In this document: in pieces, positions 24,082-36,770 of the stretch | Numbering within the stretch: position 1 is the first letter of the stretch | Layout of the letters: each line of letters opens with the position of its first letter | From: Apostichopus japonicus | Lineage: Eukaryota; Echinodermata; Holothuroidea; Aspidochirotida; Stichopodidae | Reading direction: 5' to 3' | DNA: 64,000 bases | Assembly (NCBI RefSeq): GCF_037975245.1 | Contig: NC_092564.1 | Location: forward strand, 24,608,484 to 24,672,483 | Made by a program: the position numbers and the translations under genes | Notes under the pieces: model-generated | What the model was told of the DNA's origin: nothing | Seen by the model: the letters and a program-made list of their open reading frames with translations, nothing else | Databases searched by the model: none

Positions 24082-24749
24082 ACTACACACACAGACAGTT
24101 TTGGGGCTGTTCATCCTGGAACATGAATTTCAATGCTCACTGATATGATGTTATATATGCTCTTTGCTTTACAAATTCGAAAAGGCGTGTAGCGAGTAAT
24201 TGCCAAGGGAGGGGCGAAGCCAGTAGGCAAACTATCTAAGCGAAGCGCCACCATGAGTTGGCGCGAAGCGTACAATAAAATTTTTGGCCGAAAATGCCTC
24301 CCAGATCGCTGGAAATGACACTTCCCAGGCCTTGTAAGTTGCATCTAAGCATTGTCTATTTTGAAATTACTATAGCGATGTCATAAAGAAAATTTGCTCG
24401 GGGGGGGGGGCGGTCGCCCCTTCCCGAAATGCGTCATGTTCCCCGACGACTCGGTCGAGTTCAAGACCAGCCACAGTTGGTTCCATATAGCACAATTGTA
24501 CAATTGTTTAAGGCGTCCATACACACACACGCGTTATGATAGACCATATATAGTATTTATATAGATACATTAGTGAGAGAGGAAAAATGGAAACGTCAAA
24601 AATGGAGTTGTCGGTGTAAGGGGTAGGGTAAGGCGCACACCCCCTCCGTAATCCTTGATCTGTCACTGGCTACCCTGTGTATATAGTAGGGATCAGCGCT
24701 TCAACTATGACTGTTCCTCTTTCTCTTCCCGAGGTCTTGGCTATCTTCT

Positions 24750-24885
24750 ACTCCCCCCCCCCCTTTTCTCCTTTTTCTATTTTTTTTCTTTTTCTTTTCC
24801 CTTCCTTCCTCTCCTCCTTTTCTTTTTTTCCCCCTCCTTTTCCCTTTTTTCTTCTCTTCTTTTTCTCTCCTCTTTTCCTTACCCG
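24750..24885. repeat. ~135 bp polypyrimidine tract
   Basis: The plus strand is almost purely C and T over about 135 bp, followed by a G-run and C-run. Such tracts can adopt triplex structure; here the fact is the composition, the structure is inference. Confidence 0.85.
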
Positions 24886-25039
24886 GGGGGCGCGCGCCCC
24901 CAACGCCCCCCCCCTGGATACGCACCTGTAATCATCACTCGGATGCTAAAATACCGTCGTGGTCATATTCGTTTTCAAGTCCTTGGTACCCACTCAGAAC
25001 AAGTACTTCGCGAGCTATTATATATAAGGTAGCACATTC

Positions 25040-26630
25040 CATATAAATACCTCATTAACTTACACAATTAACCGTCAAAGTAATGTGGTCTCCCCTAGTT
25101 GAGAAGCTGACATGTTAGTTGGCAATTCATGGCAAGTTTCCGCATCGTGTTTTCCGGAATACTGCCCTTTTCCCGATTCCTATGCTTCTGATTAATATAC
25201 AAATTCCAGCGAAGGGGTGCCCAAGAAGTATCCGTCCCTCTCTCCAAGTGAAGAAGGAAAACATCATTATTATATCCTAGTTTGACATTAACGCTAGTGC
25301 AGTGGATGGTGTATGCAGTTGTTGGTGAAAGTCATAAGATTTCGAACTTGCGACTTTTGATAGCACCTAATTTCGACTCAATCTTGAAGTTTCATAAAAT
25401 TAAGGGGTTTTTTGGTGACTTACATTTCAACGTTGTTTGTCAACATTCTGAGATGTTTAATCTAGAAATTTCAACTTTAAATCTTCAAATACCCGATTTT
25501 TTATTTCCGCTTTTGGTTTTACTTTCTTGAGTTTCAGTGACGAAATTTATCCGTCGAAAATTTTCACTTTTGACGTCCTCCCTTCCTCTCCGTACCTACG
25601 CCTGTTCTTACAAAAGGACAATTGCATTGAACAGAATGGTTAGCGTGGGACGCACTATTATAGCCACATTATGTAAAGTTTAATTTGCCACTCTTTGTTA
25701 AAGGTTTAATTCTTAAGAAAAAGAAGTTACTCATCAAAATAATGTACTTGTAATGAACCTAACAAAAAAATGATTTAGGCCAAAATCATGATGGCATCGC
25801 TTTGTGCGACTTTATAATTGAATACATAGTACAGCTTCAAAGTTGGCAAATTACCTACACAGCAATCTGGTAACTGGATTCAAGTTGAAATGGCTTTGTC
25901 TTGCTAACGGTGCAGGTCCCAATACCGGCAAAATCCCATGTAAAGTGAGTTAGTTTTGTCTCATAATTTATTTACTTTAATGTTCGTATAGGTAGATCGA
26001 TGTGCATCTTACTTGGAAGTTTCCTTACAGTACAGAATGATTGTTGTGTGATGAACAATCATTTCTGGTACCTAAAATGATACACAGTCTACAATAACGT
26101 TAGGCCCGCAGGCTGCAGAAGTTAGGCCTTACGTTAGGCTACACGTTATACTGTTACTAACTCTAGCCTAGGTCTAGACTAACGTAGGTCATGGCTAATC
26201 ATTGTGTACGGTAAGCCTCTGCGAAGACACTGAAAGCTACTGAAACCTATCTTCGGCAAAACCGTACAATTGAATAAGGCCTATACTACTAGTCACAGAG
26301 TGGTAACTTCCAAATGAAACCTGGGTGTGGCTTCAAATGTTGCAGCATTTACCAGTTTGTTACTGGTACTTACTACAGTACTACTATTACTAATTGTAAG
26401 GTAAATGTGTTTAAGACATGCTAGCCTAACGTTACCCTATGTGTAAGTTAGGCTATTTATGTGCTAGGTCAAACACTGGAATATGGTTGCATTGGAAGTA
26501 TTAAATTATCAGTCAAGCATGCAGGCCAATATGTCGCACAAATATTGAATAATTAATTACGATATTTCAAAATTCTTAACATGTATTTTGAAAGCAACAT
26601 AATTGTATTATGGTCATTGACTGTAACTTG
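25040..26630. other. Region upstream of SMARCE1, no recognised gene
   Basis: No exon recognised. Expected to hold the SMARCE1 promoter and a non-coding first exon; GT-rich and TAGGC-type motifs cluster at 26100-26180, but I could not place a start site. Confidence 0.4.
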
Positions 26631-26799
26631 TAAGTTGTAACCATATTTAAGAGGAGAAGCTAGCATACCCACAGCTGTTTTGCATTGAGTTGGAAATGTC
26701 TTGATATTTTGAATGTAAGTTGTAACCATAGTTAAGAGGAGAGGCTAGCATACCCACAGCTGTTTTGCATTGAGTTGGAAATGTCTTGGTATTGGCACA
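26631..26799. repeat. 85-bp tandem duplication before the SMARCE1 start exon
   Basis: 26631-26715 and 26716-26799 are two nearly identical copies (TAAGTTGTAACCATA ... TGAGTTGGAAATGTCTTG). They end about 50 bp before the probable acceptor (GTTTCAAG, exon from 26849) of the ATG-bearing exon. Confidence 0.9.
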
Positions 26800-26900
26800 T
26801 TGTGCTCTGTTTCCAAATTAAACATGTTTTATTATATTATGTTTCAAGCATTATTGGACTCCCTGTACAGCTACATTAACAAGGATCAAGACAGCAAGAT

Positions 26901-29900
26901 ATGTCTTCAGTTACTCGGAAAAGTGCAGCAGCAGCTGCCAGCATGGGGATTCCCCCACCAGGTAATTATGTTAATTTTAAAATTTGTTTTCCTTTCTTTA
27001 ATGATAAGCAAGTGGTAAATGATATTTTTTATATCGTTCATGATGAACATACAACTATTATTTAATAGACTGTTCTAATATATATACTAACATTTATAGC
27101 CGTCCAACTTAAATGCCAATATTCTATTAAGAATTGTAAGCTACAGACTATAGTGTGTGCTGATTTACCAGAATTCCTGTGTGTAGTGTTATTTATTCTA
27201 TGTTCAAAATTGCCTATTAAGTAATATACCCATTGAACAGTTAACTATCCTATCTAAATAGTGTATTACATGAAACACCAAAACAATGTACAATTTATTG
27301 GGTTGGGTGAACAAGTTTGTAAATGTGTTTTTTTTTAGTGAAAGTTATTTCTCATGTTCCCATTTTCTTCTCCAACAGCACACCATGGTCAATCATACAA
27401 TTCCATTTCGGCTACATTAATACGCAACCACCCAGCTGTTACTGGTGCAAAGATTGGAACCCCATCAAAGACTGTAAGTGTGTTAAAAAGTAAATGACAG
27501 GTCTATCAATGTTAATTAACTTAGCATGGTAAGGCATTGCTAGACAAACCATTTCCTCTGGTTTATCAACCCTTTTTAGACTCCCTTTGTTCTAAAAAAT
27601 GGGTATTCCACACCTATGAAAGTGAAAGTTGAAATCACCATGATGTTACACAATGGCAAATGGAGAACTGAACTGAACTGAACTGTAAAATGCTGTCATA
27701 GGAGCAATAGTCCATCTCCATGCTCTCAGCAGGTAAGCAGTCAGAAAAGGTGATCAGTTTGATGGTTTCTCATTAAAAGGATTTTGCTTTCAGTTCAATG
27801 TCTTGCAAAATAACTTGGATCCCTTACAAACAATAAGAAAGAAAAATGAAAGAAAACATCACTGACTGAATGGTACAGAATGAGCGTAAAAGTGGGTCCA
27901 GTCTACTGCCATTCAATATAACCTTATTTAAGCTATATTAAAGCCTGTCTAGTTTGTTCAGCTGAATAAGCAAAATGACTTTTCTGATCTTATTCTGTGA
28001 CATAAATTTATGAGTGTGTCCCATTGCTTTGTCAGTATGTATTGTATGGGCTGTGTTCCACAGGTCGTAACGTTTCCCATAGTGATGCTTAGTAGATAGA
28101 ACTGCTACACCAACTTTAAGGCATTGTCACTAAAATAGTTGATATAGCTCCTTTTTACTTATGAAGAATTATTCATGATAGTGTTAGTATATTTAAGCAT
28201 GTAGGAATTGATTATAATCTGTAGTCTTCCTGAAGCCCCATTTTGAATTACTTCTAACAGTTGGAAAACATGATCATGGTATGTTAACAAGTTCTGTTTG
28301 TTTTTTCTCCATCATTTTTGAAGGGTCATGATCGCCGTATACCCAAGCCTCCTAAGCCCCCTGAGAAGCCATTGATGCCCTACATGAGGTACAGCAGGTC
28401 TGTTTGGGATACGGTCAAAACAGATAACCCAGACCTTAAGCTATGGGAGATAGGCAAGATTATCGGACAGATGTGGAGAGATTTACCAGAATCAGAAAAA
28501 CAAGTCTTCACCGAGGACTATGAAACTGAGAAGGTGAGTCGTATGGTTTCCCAAAGCAAACAAATAACATATCAAACTGAAGGATTATGTTGTACTCTTT
28601 TCCTGTGAGAAAGGGCAAAGTTTTCAGAAAGGATGAAAATTCATAGCTTTTACTGTTTGAGAGGTCAAAACTTGAAAGTTTACAAGTGCTCCTTGTAGTT
28701 GCACTGTTATTCAAAAATAACAAAAGTATCAAGGTCTTAAAAAGGTATTTTACTTTCAACACAAACTTACTTTTTGTAGGCGCACAGCTCTTTCGTAGTA
28801 GAAATTGAGGCCCGGGTGTTATTATCATCAGCCTTGTAAATTAGGTTAACTTCTAGATAGTTGCACTTTTCTGAGCAGAACGAAAAACTGGCGCAGACAG
28901 TGGCGTAGCCAGGATTTTTTCAGTGGGGGCGCTGGGGGGGCTTGAACATTTCCTGGGGGGGCTTGACCATTTTCTTGTTACTATCTAAGCGGAGCGCCAC
29001 TATGAGTTGGCGCGCAGCGTACTGTAAATTTTTAGCTACAAAGGCCGCCTAGAGCGTTGGAAATGACACTTCCCAGGCCTTCTAAGCTGCTCTAAAGTTT
29101 TCTCAACATCCTTTATTTGTGTACATGGTGAATAAATGACAAGTTAATAGTCATCAGTTTTAAAGTGTTAGCAGGAATTTTTTAATATGTCATTTCTTTA
29201 TTTGCTTTCTTAATTCAGAGTTGTACAAAATAAAAGGATGTGTGGAAGTGTAGTGTAGTGAAGAGATGCCTGAACTGCATTAATGGTTAACTTGTTGGTT
29301 TGTCTTTTGCCATGATTTTTTCTACAGGCTACCTATAGTGAAGCCATGAAGAACTACCACAACTCCCCGTCTTATCAATCATATCTTGTTGCAAGGGGTA
29401 AAGGTAGGTTATATGCTGTTTTTCAACAAACACACAAAACTGTTTAATCCATGGAAAAAGTTAAAAGTTACAATCAAATATGATTATGCACTAAAATTTG
29501 CACGGGAATAACCATGAAATTTGCATTGTTTGTAAAGCTATGATTCATTTATGATTCTAAGGTAATCAGCTGGCATCCTGAATTGGCTAGCCCTTTCAGG
29601 ATGCCTGTACAAAATCTTTAATCTACTTAAAAAATATCCTGTGCTTACCTCTGTTATAAAACTACATTGCAGAGGCAATTGTGTAATTATTTATCTTGAA
29701 GAAATATTAAAGCAGCTTTTTGCGTTTTTTCTATGATTTTCTCAACCTCATTGACCCCATGAGGACATAAAGGACTAGCTTATCTATTCAAATCTAACTT
29801 CAAATGGTGGAACAAAAGTCAAAAAATGTACAGCTTTGAACGTTGTTTTTCTCAAAGATATTTTCCATTAAGATCGCAATAAACCTGGCCCATAATATGA

Positions 29901-32900
29901 ATATTTTAGTTCTATGAACTTCATTGATTAATGAGGTAAATAATATTCACTTTGCCTGCGTCGTAAGCAACCGAGTACACCCATATGTACTACAACACCA
30001 TGCTTTGTGTACATTGTGTATGGCTGTGATACTTTTGCAACTTTTTCGGATTGCTGTGAATGAATCTATTTTAAGCAACGGCTCATGAATAAACATGTTA
30101 GCTGTTCACTGATTGGTTGAATCAAACTAGTGGATTTGGAAAACTGCATTCGATTAATTTGAAATGAGGAATTTTTCTGGAAACACTCTACTCATTATCT
30201 GCAGAAGTCCTTATATATTCGCCAAAGAATGCTCTTGGCAGGGGTTAAAACTTGGCTTATATCTTAGCTTGCTGTTTTGTGATGAATACATTTGAAAAAC
30301 TTGATAGGCATGTCAAAAGGTTGGGGAAATGGTGACAAAATGCAAAAAGCTGCTTTAACTGTTAAAAGTGTATGCAGGGTTAAAATGAGAGCAGAAATTT
30401 ATGAAAGAATGTAACATTTTGCAGTACAACAAGAAATCGAGGAAGAGAAGATGTCAAGGAAGCCTGAATCAGCAATGAGTATACAGTCTGGGCCAGATGA
30501 TGATGGTAAGAAATGACCTGTGTAGCTATTATCATCATTTCAACTCATGATATTTGATATCATGATTTTATGCTCAAAATAGTAATTATAGACAAGACCT
30601 ATAAAACAAATAATCTATACCTTCAGCGTTAAACATTTGACTTTAACATGTCCTGACTCGGGAAGGAAAATAATTGAATACCACTTCTCTTCTGGATAAT
30701 ATGAAATCAGGTAAGATGTCACACATGTCACTCACTAAAATGGAGAGAAAACAATGTAACCCAAAACCAATGTTGCTTGGTTAGTACCAGACTTGATTCT
30801 GTCCATGGTGCTAAAGACGTGAGCAATAAAATATTTTATTAAGTTAGTGCATTTGGGTTATCATGTGACAGCACATAATGTTGACCTCTGTGGAGTACGT
30901 TTACATATTTGTATCATAAGTAAAATGTTTCAAACAATTCACAACATATTCACAGTAGACACAACTGATTTGGATATGTGAATTAGGACAAGAATTGTTA
31001 CCATCAGCAAGTGCCCAGGTGAAATATTGCAGTTCCCTTGTTGACATTCTAAAGTTATGCAATAAGTTATAAATATATTTTGTGTTGAAATGTTTGTGGT
31101 AACAGACGTTGCTGTAAAGTTTGTTGAGGGTGGGGAGAGGGCAGGGAGTGGAGGATGGAGTACTGGCATAACTTTTTTATTGTATTCTCACTTTCCTTAA
31201 TTTTTCTGTTTACCTGCAATTGCAACAGATATGGATGATGGTTGGTCAGCTAAACATGTCGCCTCAGCACGTTTCCACCGTAATCATCGTTTAATCAATG
31301 AGATATTTGGTGATGTTGTTGTGCCAGATCCCCGTACTGTCGTGACAGATGCTCGCATGCAAGTACTGAAGAGACAAGTTCAGTCACTAAGGATGCACCA
31401 GGTACAGTTCCCTCCTGAGTTACTTAAGACGTTCCATCGCCATGCTTGCATGAATTATTGTTACTTTTCATTTGTTTTGTCGTTCTTCCTATGTATAGGA
31501 AGAGGTTGGGAGGGGGCGGCATAGAAAAAAGATGGGTTGTTTTGCTTGAAAATTGGGTATTGGAATCATCATTGCTGCTGAAAATGACATGAGATAACTA
31601 ATTATTTATCAGAATTAATACAACATGAAACACTTGTTACATATTGTCAGTGCATCTTCAAGTTATATCGCTATTTTAGCAGAGGAATTGAAGGAAAATA
31701 CATGGAATAATATTGGTTTAACCAGAAGTTGTGGTTTAATTGAATCTTTTATGTGCACTCTTTTCAGAAAAAGCTTGAAACTGAGTTATCCCAGATTGAA
31801 GAAAGACATGATACTAAGAAAAGAAAGTTCCACGAGAGCAGCGAGAAGTTTCGAGAGGACATGAAAAAGGTAAAATTTACAGAATGATCTAAAGCAATTG
31901 AAAAAACTGGGCTTTGGTAGATTGATTTCAGTGTGATCAAGTGATGAAAAAGCTGTGAGAATTCTGTTTAGTTAGAATTGTGTCATGTGCATTTAATGTT
32001 TGAGAACAAAGAGTAGTTTGTTTAGTAGTAAATGTTGGTGAAAAGCATGTACATTTAAAGAGAAACATGATGATCAGTTGTCGTAAATATGAAATAGCAA
32101 AAAAATCAAGTTTCACTTTCTGCTAGTGATACCTTCCTGCTTTCTACCAGCTGAGAGTAGTTGTATCTCAAAGTAAAGGAATGACCTGCACTGAAGATAT
32201 TTAGAGCGGTGACATACGCCAGTCATGTAATCACACGACTCACACATGTTGGTGTCAGACACCAGAATGAACAATGTGGAAACAGTATGTTTATTTTCTT
32301 CTACCCACAGCTCTGCAGTGAAAAGATTGAAATCAAATGGGATGAAATCATTCCAGAATTTCCTCCTCCTGTACAGCAACCTTTCAACACTACTTCTCTT
32401 CATCGTCCTCCATTGGGATCTTCCCCGCATAGCCCCGCCGCCCTCAACTCGACTTCTCTCCATCGCCCTCCCTTGGGATCTTCCCCACAAATCCCAGCCC
32501 TCAACTTTCCTCCAAGTGTGCCACCAAAAGACCCTGCTCATCTCCAAAAAGGTATAGAGGCACCAAAGGAAGTAGTGGAACCAAAAATAACAGAACCCAA
32601 GGATGAGGATGGCCACGAGTCGTTGACCCTGCGAGAGATGCTGCAGAGGGACGGCAACCCTATGGATGTTGGGATGCACAGAAGAGAAAAAGTGGTTGAG
32701 AAACCTGTAGAAGAGGCTATGGAGGAAGAAAAACAGCCGGAAAGCGACAAGACAGAGAATGTCCCCGAAGTCCAAAGTAAGGATTTATTTACTGATGTGG
32801 TGCAGCATTGCTTTGTCCATGGTAGTCATTCTTGAAAATAATTTTTCAAGTTAACAACTAATATGACATCTTCTTTCAAATGAAAAGACTAACTTTATTT

Positions 32901-33574
32901 ATATATTTTGTTGGCATTTTTATCCTAACCTTAATAGTGGGATCACAGGAAAGGTCAAGTTACCGAGTGCAAAGTATTATAAATCTTTCCTTACCCATGA
33001 TAAATCTTTCCTTAATAGTGTGCTTAGCCTAATAGGCATAAAGGCATAGGACAACATTATCTGCTATTGATGTACTTATCTGTTGATAAAGAGTTTGTTA
33101 CAGTAAATAACTGGGTGAACATGATGAAGCCATCTGTAATATATAACTCTGACATTAATGATAACAAAGAAGTCCCCATGAAGCTGTGTCAGTATGTGAG
33201 GTTGGTCTCTATATAAATGCTTAATATTTATGGCTTGTCATTGAGTATTTGCAGATAAGATTAACAGGTTCTCTTATTAACATTATTTCACAGATAATGT
33301 TCCACCTCCAGTGCTGTCACAGTCCACTCTGCCAGAGCCCACTCTGCCAGAGCCTACCCTGCCAGCAAGTGAGTCAACTGTCCCTGTGGATGGAGCAGTT
33401 GTGGATGGAGCGGCTGGGCCAGAAACTATTACCTCTGTTGACTTGCCACCGGTAGAGAAGACTGAGAAAGAAGCTGACCCATCTGAACCAGAGAAGATGG
33501 ATCAACCCGACCCTCCAAAGGAAGTTAGTGAGGCAGGTGATTCAGAGACGACACCAGCAGCCAGTACTGACTAG
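26901..33574 (+). CDS. SMARCE1: SMARCE1 / BAF57, HMG-box subunit of the SWI/SNF (BAF) complex
   Basis: Coding exons: 26901-26961, 27379-27473, 28324-28533, 29328-29403, 30425-30505, 31229-31401, 31768-31869, 32311-32776, 33294-33574. All have GT-AG borders and matching phases; the product is 514 residues (human about 411). The ATG begins [13 protein letters not shown]. The HMG box (about residues 60-135) opens [16 protein letters not shown] and contains [20 protein letters not shown], diagnostic of BAF57, which binds bent DNA for nucleosome remodelling. Next come the conserved [14 protein letters not shown] block (about 187-200), a Lys/Glu-rich coiled coil (about 212-270, [15 protein letters not shown]) and a long acidic Pro/Glu tail. 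The tail is where the extra length lies and holds short duplications ([11 protein letters not shown] twice, LPEPT three times) not seen in vertebrates. A possible poly(A) signal AATAAA is at 33847. Confidence 0.97.
28896..29100 (+). mobile_element. hAT-like fragment in SMARCE1 intron 3
   Basis: It begins with a typical end, CAGTGGCGTAGCCAGGATTT, then a G-run, the hairpin module (28981-29022) and the shared GGAAATGACACTTCCCAGGC stretch. No opposite end or target duplication is visible, so it seems truncated. It lies in the intron between the HMG-box exon and the next exon. Confidence 0.65.
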
Positions 33575-36500
33575 TACAGATGGAGATACATCTGACAAAG
33601 TTTTTGGATCATGGCACTGTATATACAGAGGCAACCATTGAGATATGGCAATCATTCACTTGATACTTCCTTAGCTAAGGGAAGTTCTGTTGAAGGTTTT
33701 AGACATTTAGTGACTGTTTGTATTTAACAATACTACAGATCCCTACACATGCATGCTGAATTAAAATCCACGGATGTATTTACAGTAATAGTAACAGATC
33801 TCTAGTTATCCAATCCAATCAACCCTTGCTGCACAGATGTATTTACAATAAAGGTAACATCTCTAGTTATCCCATCAAACCTTGCTGCACAGATGTATTG
33901 ACAGTAAACAGCTCTCTAGTTATCCACTCACATCAAACCTCGCTGCACAAATGTGCAAGGATTGCAGGAGGGAAGATGTAATGCTGTTAAAAAGATTAAA
34001 TGTCAGGAGCAGTGATCCAACTGGTGGCACAAATGGCAAATTTTGCCAACATGACTCAAAGGCAGAGTTATTGCTATAGAACCTCACAATATTGCCTGCC
34101 TTGATTATAGTATTATAAACTAGATTTGGTTCTTAAACACTGGCAAATATATTCCACTGAGTCATTTGGTTTACAGTGATTACATTGGCTTCTGTGTTAG
34201 GCAATCATTCAATCTGGTTAAGGCCCTTAAAGGGTGTCAATTTTCATAACTATCAAGCTTTTCAAAATTGGATGTTTTGAAATCCCATCATGTCCTGCAA
34301 TCTATTTCAATCGGAAAGTATTTGCTCTTTTAAATGTTTCAAGTTTGTATTAATTAAATGATATTGTTGGTAAAGCCCCATTCCATAATTTGTTGACTTC
34401 TTACTGAGGCTTAATGGACTACCTTAATGACAGTATGTCATATTAAACCTTGGTCATCAGTATTGCCTTCAAAATACTAAATTTGCTAGGAAGTCAATGT
34501 TCGAATGTCATCAAGCACTTAACAGCCACTCATTTATCTAGTTTTCATTGTCTCACTTATTTTAACACACAGTAATCTTGGAGGTAATACTGATGACATC
34601 TCATGGTTGTAATAGTAAATAAACAATCCCTTATTGTACAATATCACACAAGTTTCAATGTTACTACTTGCATTTTTAGTACTCAAATAGAAATAGAAGT
34701 TAATAGATGTCATGAGTTTGTATTCTTTGAGGTCTGGTTACAGGTATACCTGGATACCAGTGGAGAATCTTTATTCTTAATGGTCGAGTCAAAATACGTT
34801 TGTACTCAATGATATCCACAGACATATATATATGACCAAGTATCAAAATCATTCGTTTGATTATCCTCAGAACTAGCCAATTCCAAACGTGATATTCCTC
34901 AATTGTTACCTTTATGAAATTCAGTTTTCTCAAACAAGTGTGTAACCAAGGCAATAATTCAATTTTGCACATGCATGTACTTGACTTGCTGTACTTGGTA
35001 GTGTAAGTTATCCTGCTTTTCCATTTATTTTCCATTAGCAACTTAAATGTTAGCAACCTCACAAACTAAAGAGAAGTAGTACTGCCCTGTACATTTGTTA
35101 TAGCCAACAATTGTCATTTCTGCTGATCAAATGGATTAAGAAAAATACTTGCTTGAAATAATACATTGATATGTTATATGATAAAATCCCAAACTATACA
35201 TATTAATATGAATTAACCTCCATGTTGGAAATTATTCCTTCAGAAAATCAATAACCCTAGCTACAATGACTCGGCAAAAGAGAGTAGTGACCCATTACAT
35301 AAATTACACATAATAAAGACCATAAACAAAAGACAATGAATGGTAATGTACATCTATTGATACAATATAGAAATGAAAAACCAACTAAAAAGGTTCAAAG
35401 AAAAAAAACTAAAATAATGACAAGCTTACTCAAAACAACACACCCATATCCTACTGATTTGGAAGTGAAATCTCCTTTGTAAATAGCAAACATGCCTGGA
35501 CATTGAACTTCTTGCAGTGTAATGACCTGTAAAAATGCACATCATGTGTCAAAACATTGGAAGCTACTGTAGAAAGATGCTGACTGCAAAATGATGGAAG
35601 GGATTAACATATATCACACTAAAGTACTTATCAGTACCCCTGAAGCTAATGGTGGGTGGACTCGGAGGGACCCACATGAGGGCATCTGTTTGTAAATCAG
35701 ATAAGGCAATCCCAGTCTGGTGGGTTGTAACACTACCCACCACATAAAGCTGACAAATACTTTCTCTTACTCCGAGGATCATCTCATTAGGATCGTTCCA
35801 TTGGTATTCCAATATAAAGCAGGTGATTGAATGTTCAGCATTATCATCGTCACCATCAAAACATCTCAACAGAAAACCTGTTGGTCTGGTGCATAAACGT
35901 ATAACAGATCTTGAAAACGTATGTTGGTTTTTACAAGATTAACACTTGGCCTAGACCTACCATCCCTTGACAGCAGCAATACCAAAACATGCTTAATATG
36001 CATACAAAAATCAGCCTGTTGTAAAATACTGTCATTTACTTTTGAAAAAAAAATCAATCAGACTTTGTACAGGATGTTCCTCAAATAGCTTAAATGTATC
36101 TGATGTAGTGATGAAAAGGTTATCAGCTACTTCAATAAACATATACACAGAGCTAAATTATATTGTGTGATCTGTAGTGAACTGACAAGTTTCACAGTGA
36201 GCATAAACAGTATAGATATTCATTGTGGACCCAAATTTTACTGGCAACATGAAGAGATGATGTCATGTGAGCTTTCAATAGATAAGTCATGAGGACAACC
36301 AGAGATGGAAGAACTAACAACCTACTACTGTTACTATGAAGCAAGGAGAAATTACTCAAACTGTAATTACTAATGTAGGTGATACAGGCAGCCATTAAAG
36401 TGAATGACACGGGCACATAGAAACAATTCATGGATCTAATGTAAAAGATTAAATAGCAAAGATCTAGTAGGTATTAAACCTTCAATTGAAATGCTCTTGA

Positions 36501-36770
36501 ATACAAAATAAAGTGCAAAATGGTCTTAAAAAAAACTTGATATCAAAAATCATCTGCTTTAACTTCCTTTCTACTTCCTTAAACTGTGGTTTTTTGACGC
36601 TTTACAACAACCACTGCTTCATTTCTCTAATATTTGAACACACCACAAATGCAATGAGTAGCCAAGACAGTTTCGATCTATTAAATTGTATGGATCAGCT
36701 TTGTTCCAGAGAAATGAAGAAGCAGTTAATAAAAAGAAAAAGAAAGTTTGTCGATTGCAAGAGATGCTTC
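33575..36770. other. Convergent 3' ends of SMARCE1 and CHTOP
   Basis: The 3.2 kb between the two stop codons should hold both 3' UTRs. It includes a diverged 56-63 bp tandem triplicate (about 33773-33955, GATGTATTTACAG and TCTCTAGTTATCC). No further exon or RNA gene is recognised. Confidence 0.55.

Noticed and set aside
32113-32775. 220-codon minus-strand frame
   Set aside because: It is antisense to the long SMARCE1 exon at 32311-32776, whose sense frame matches phase and composition; the antisense peptide is Trp/Phe-rich with no domain.
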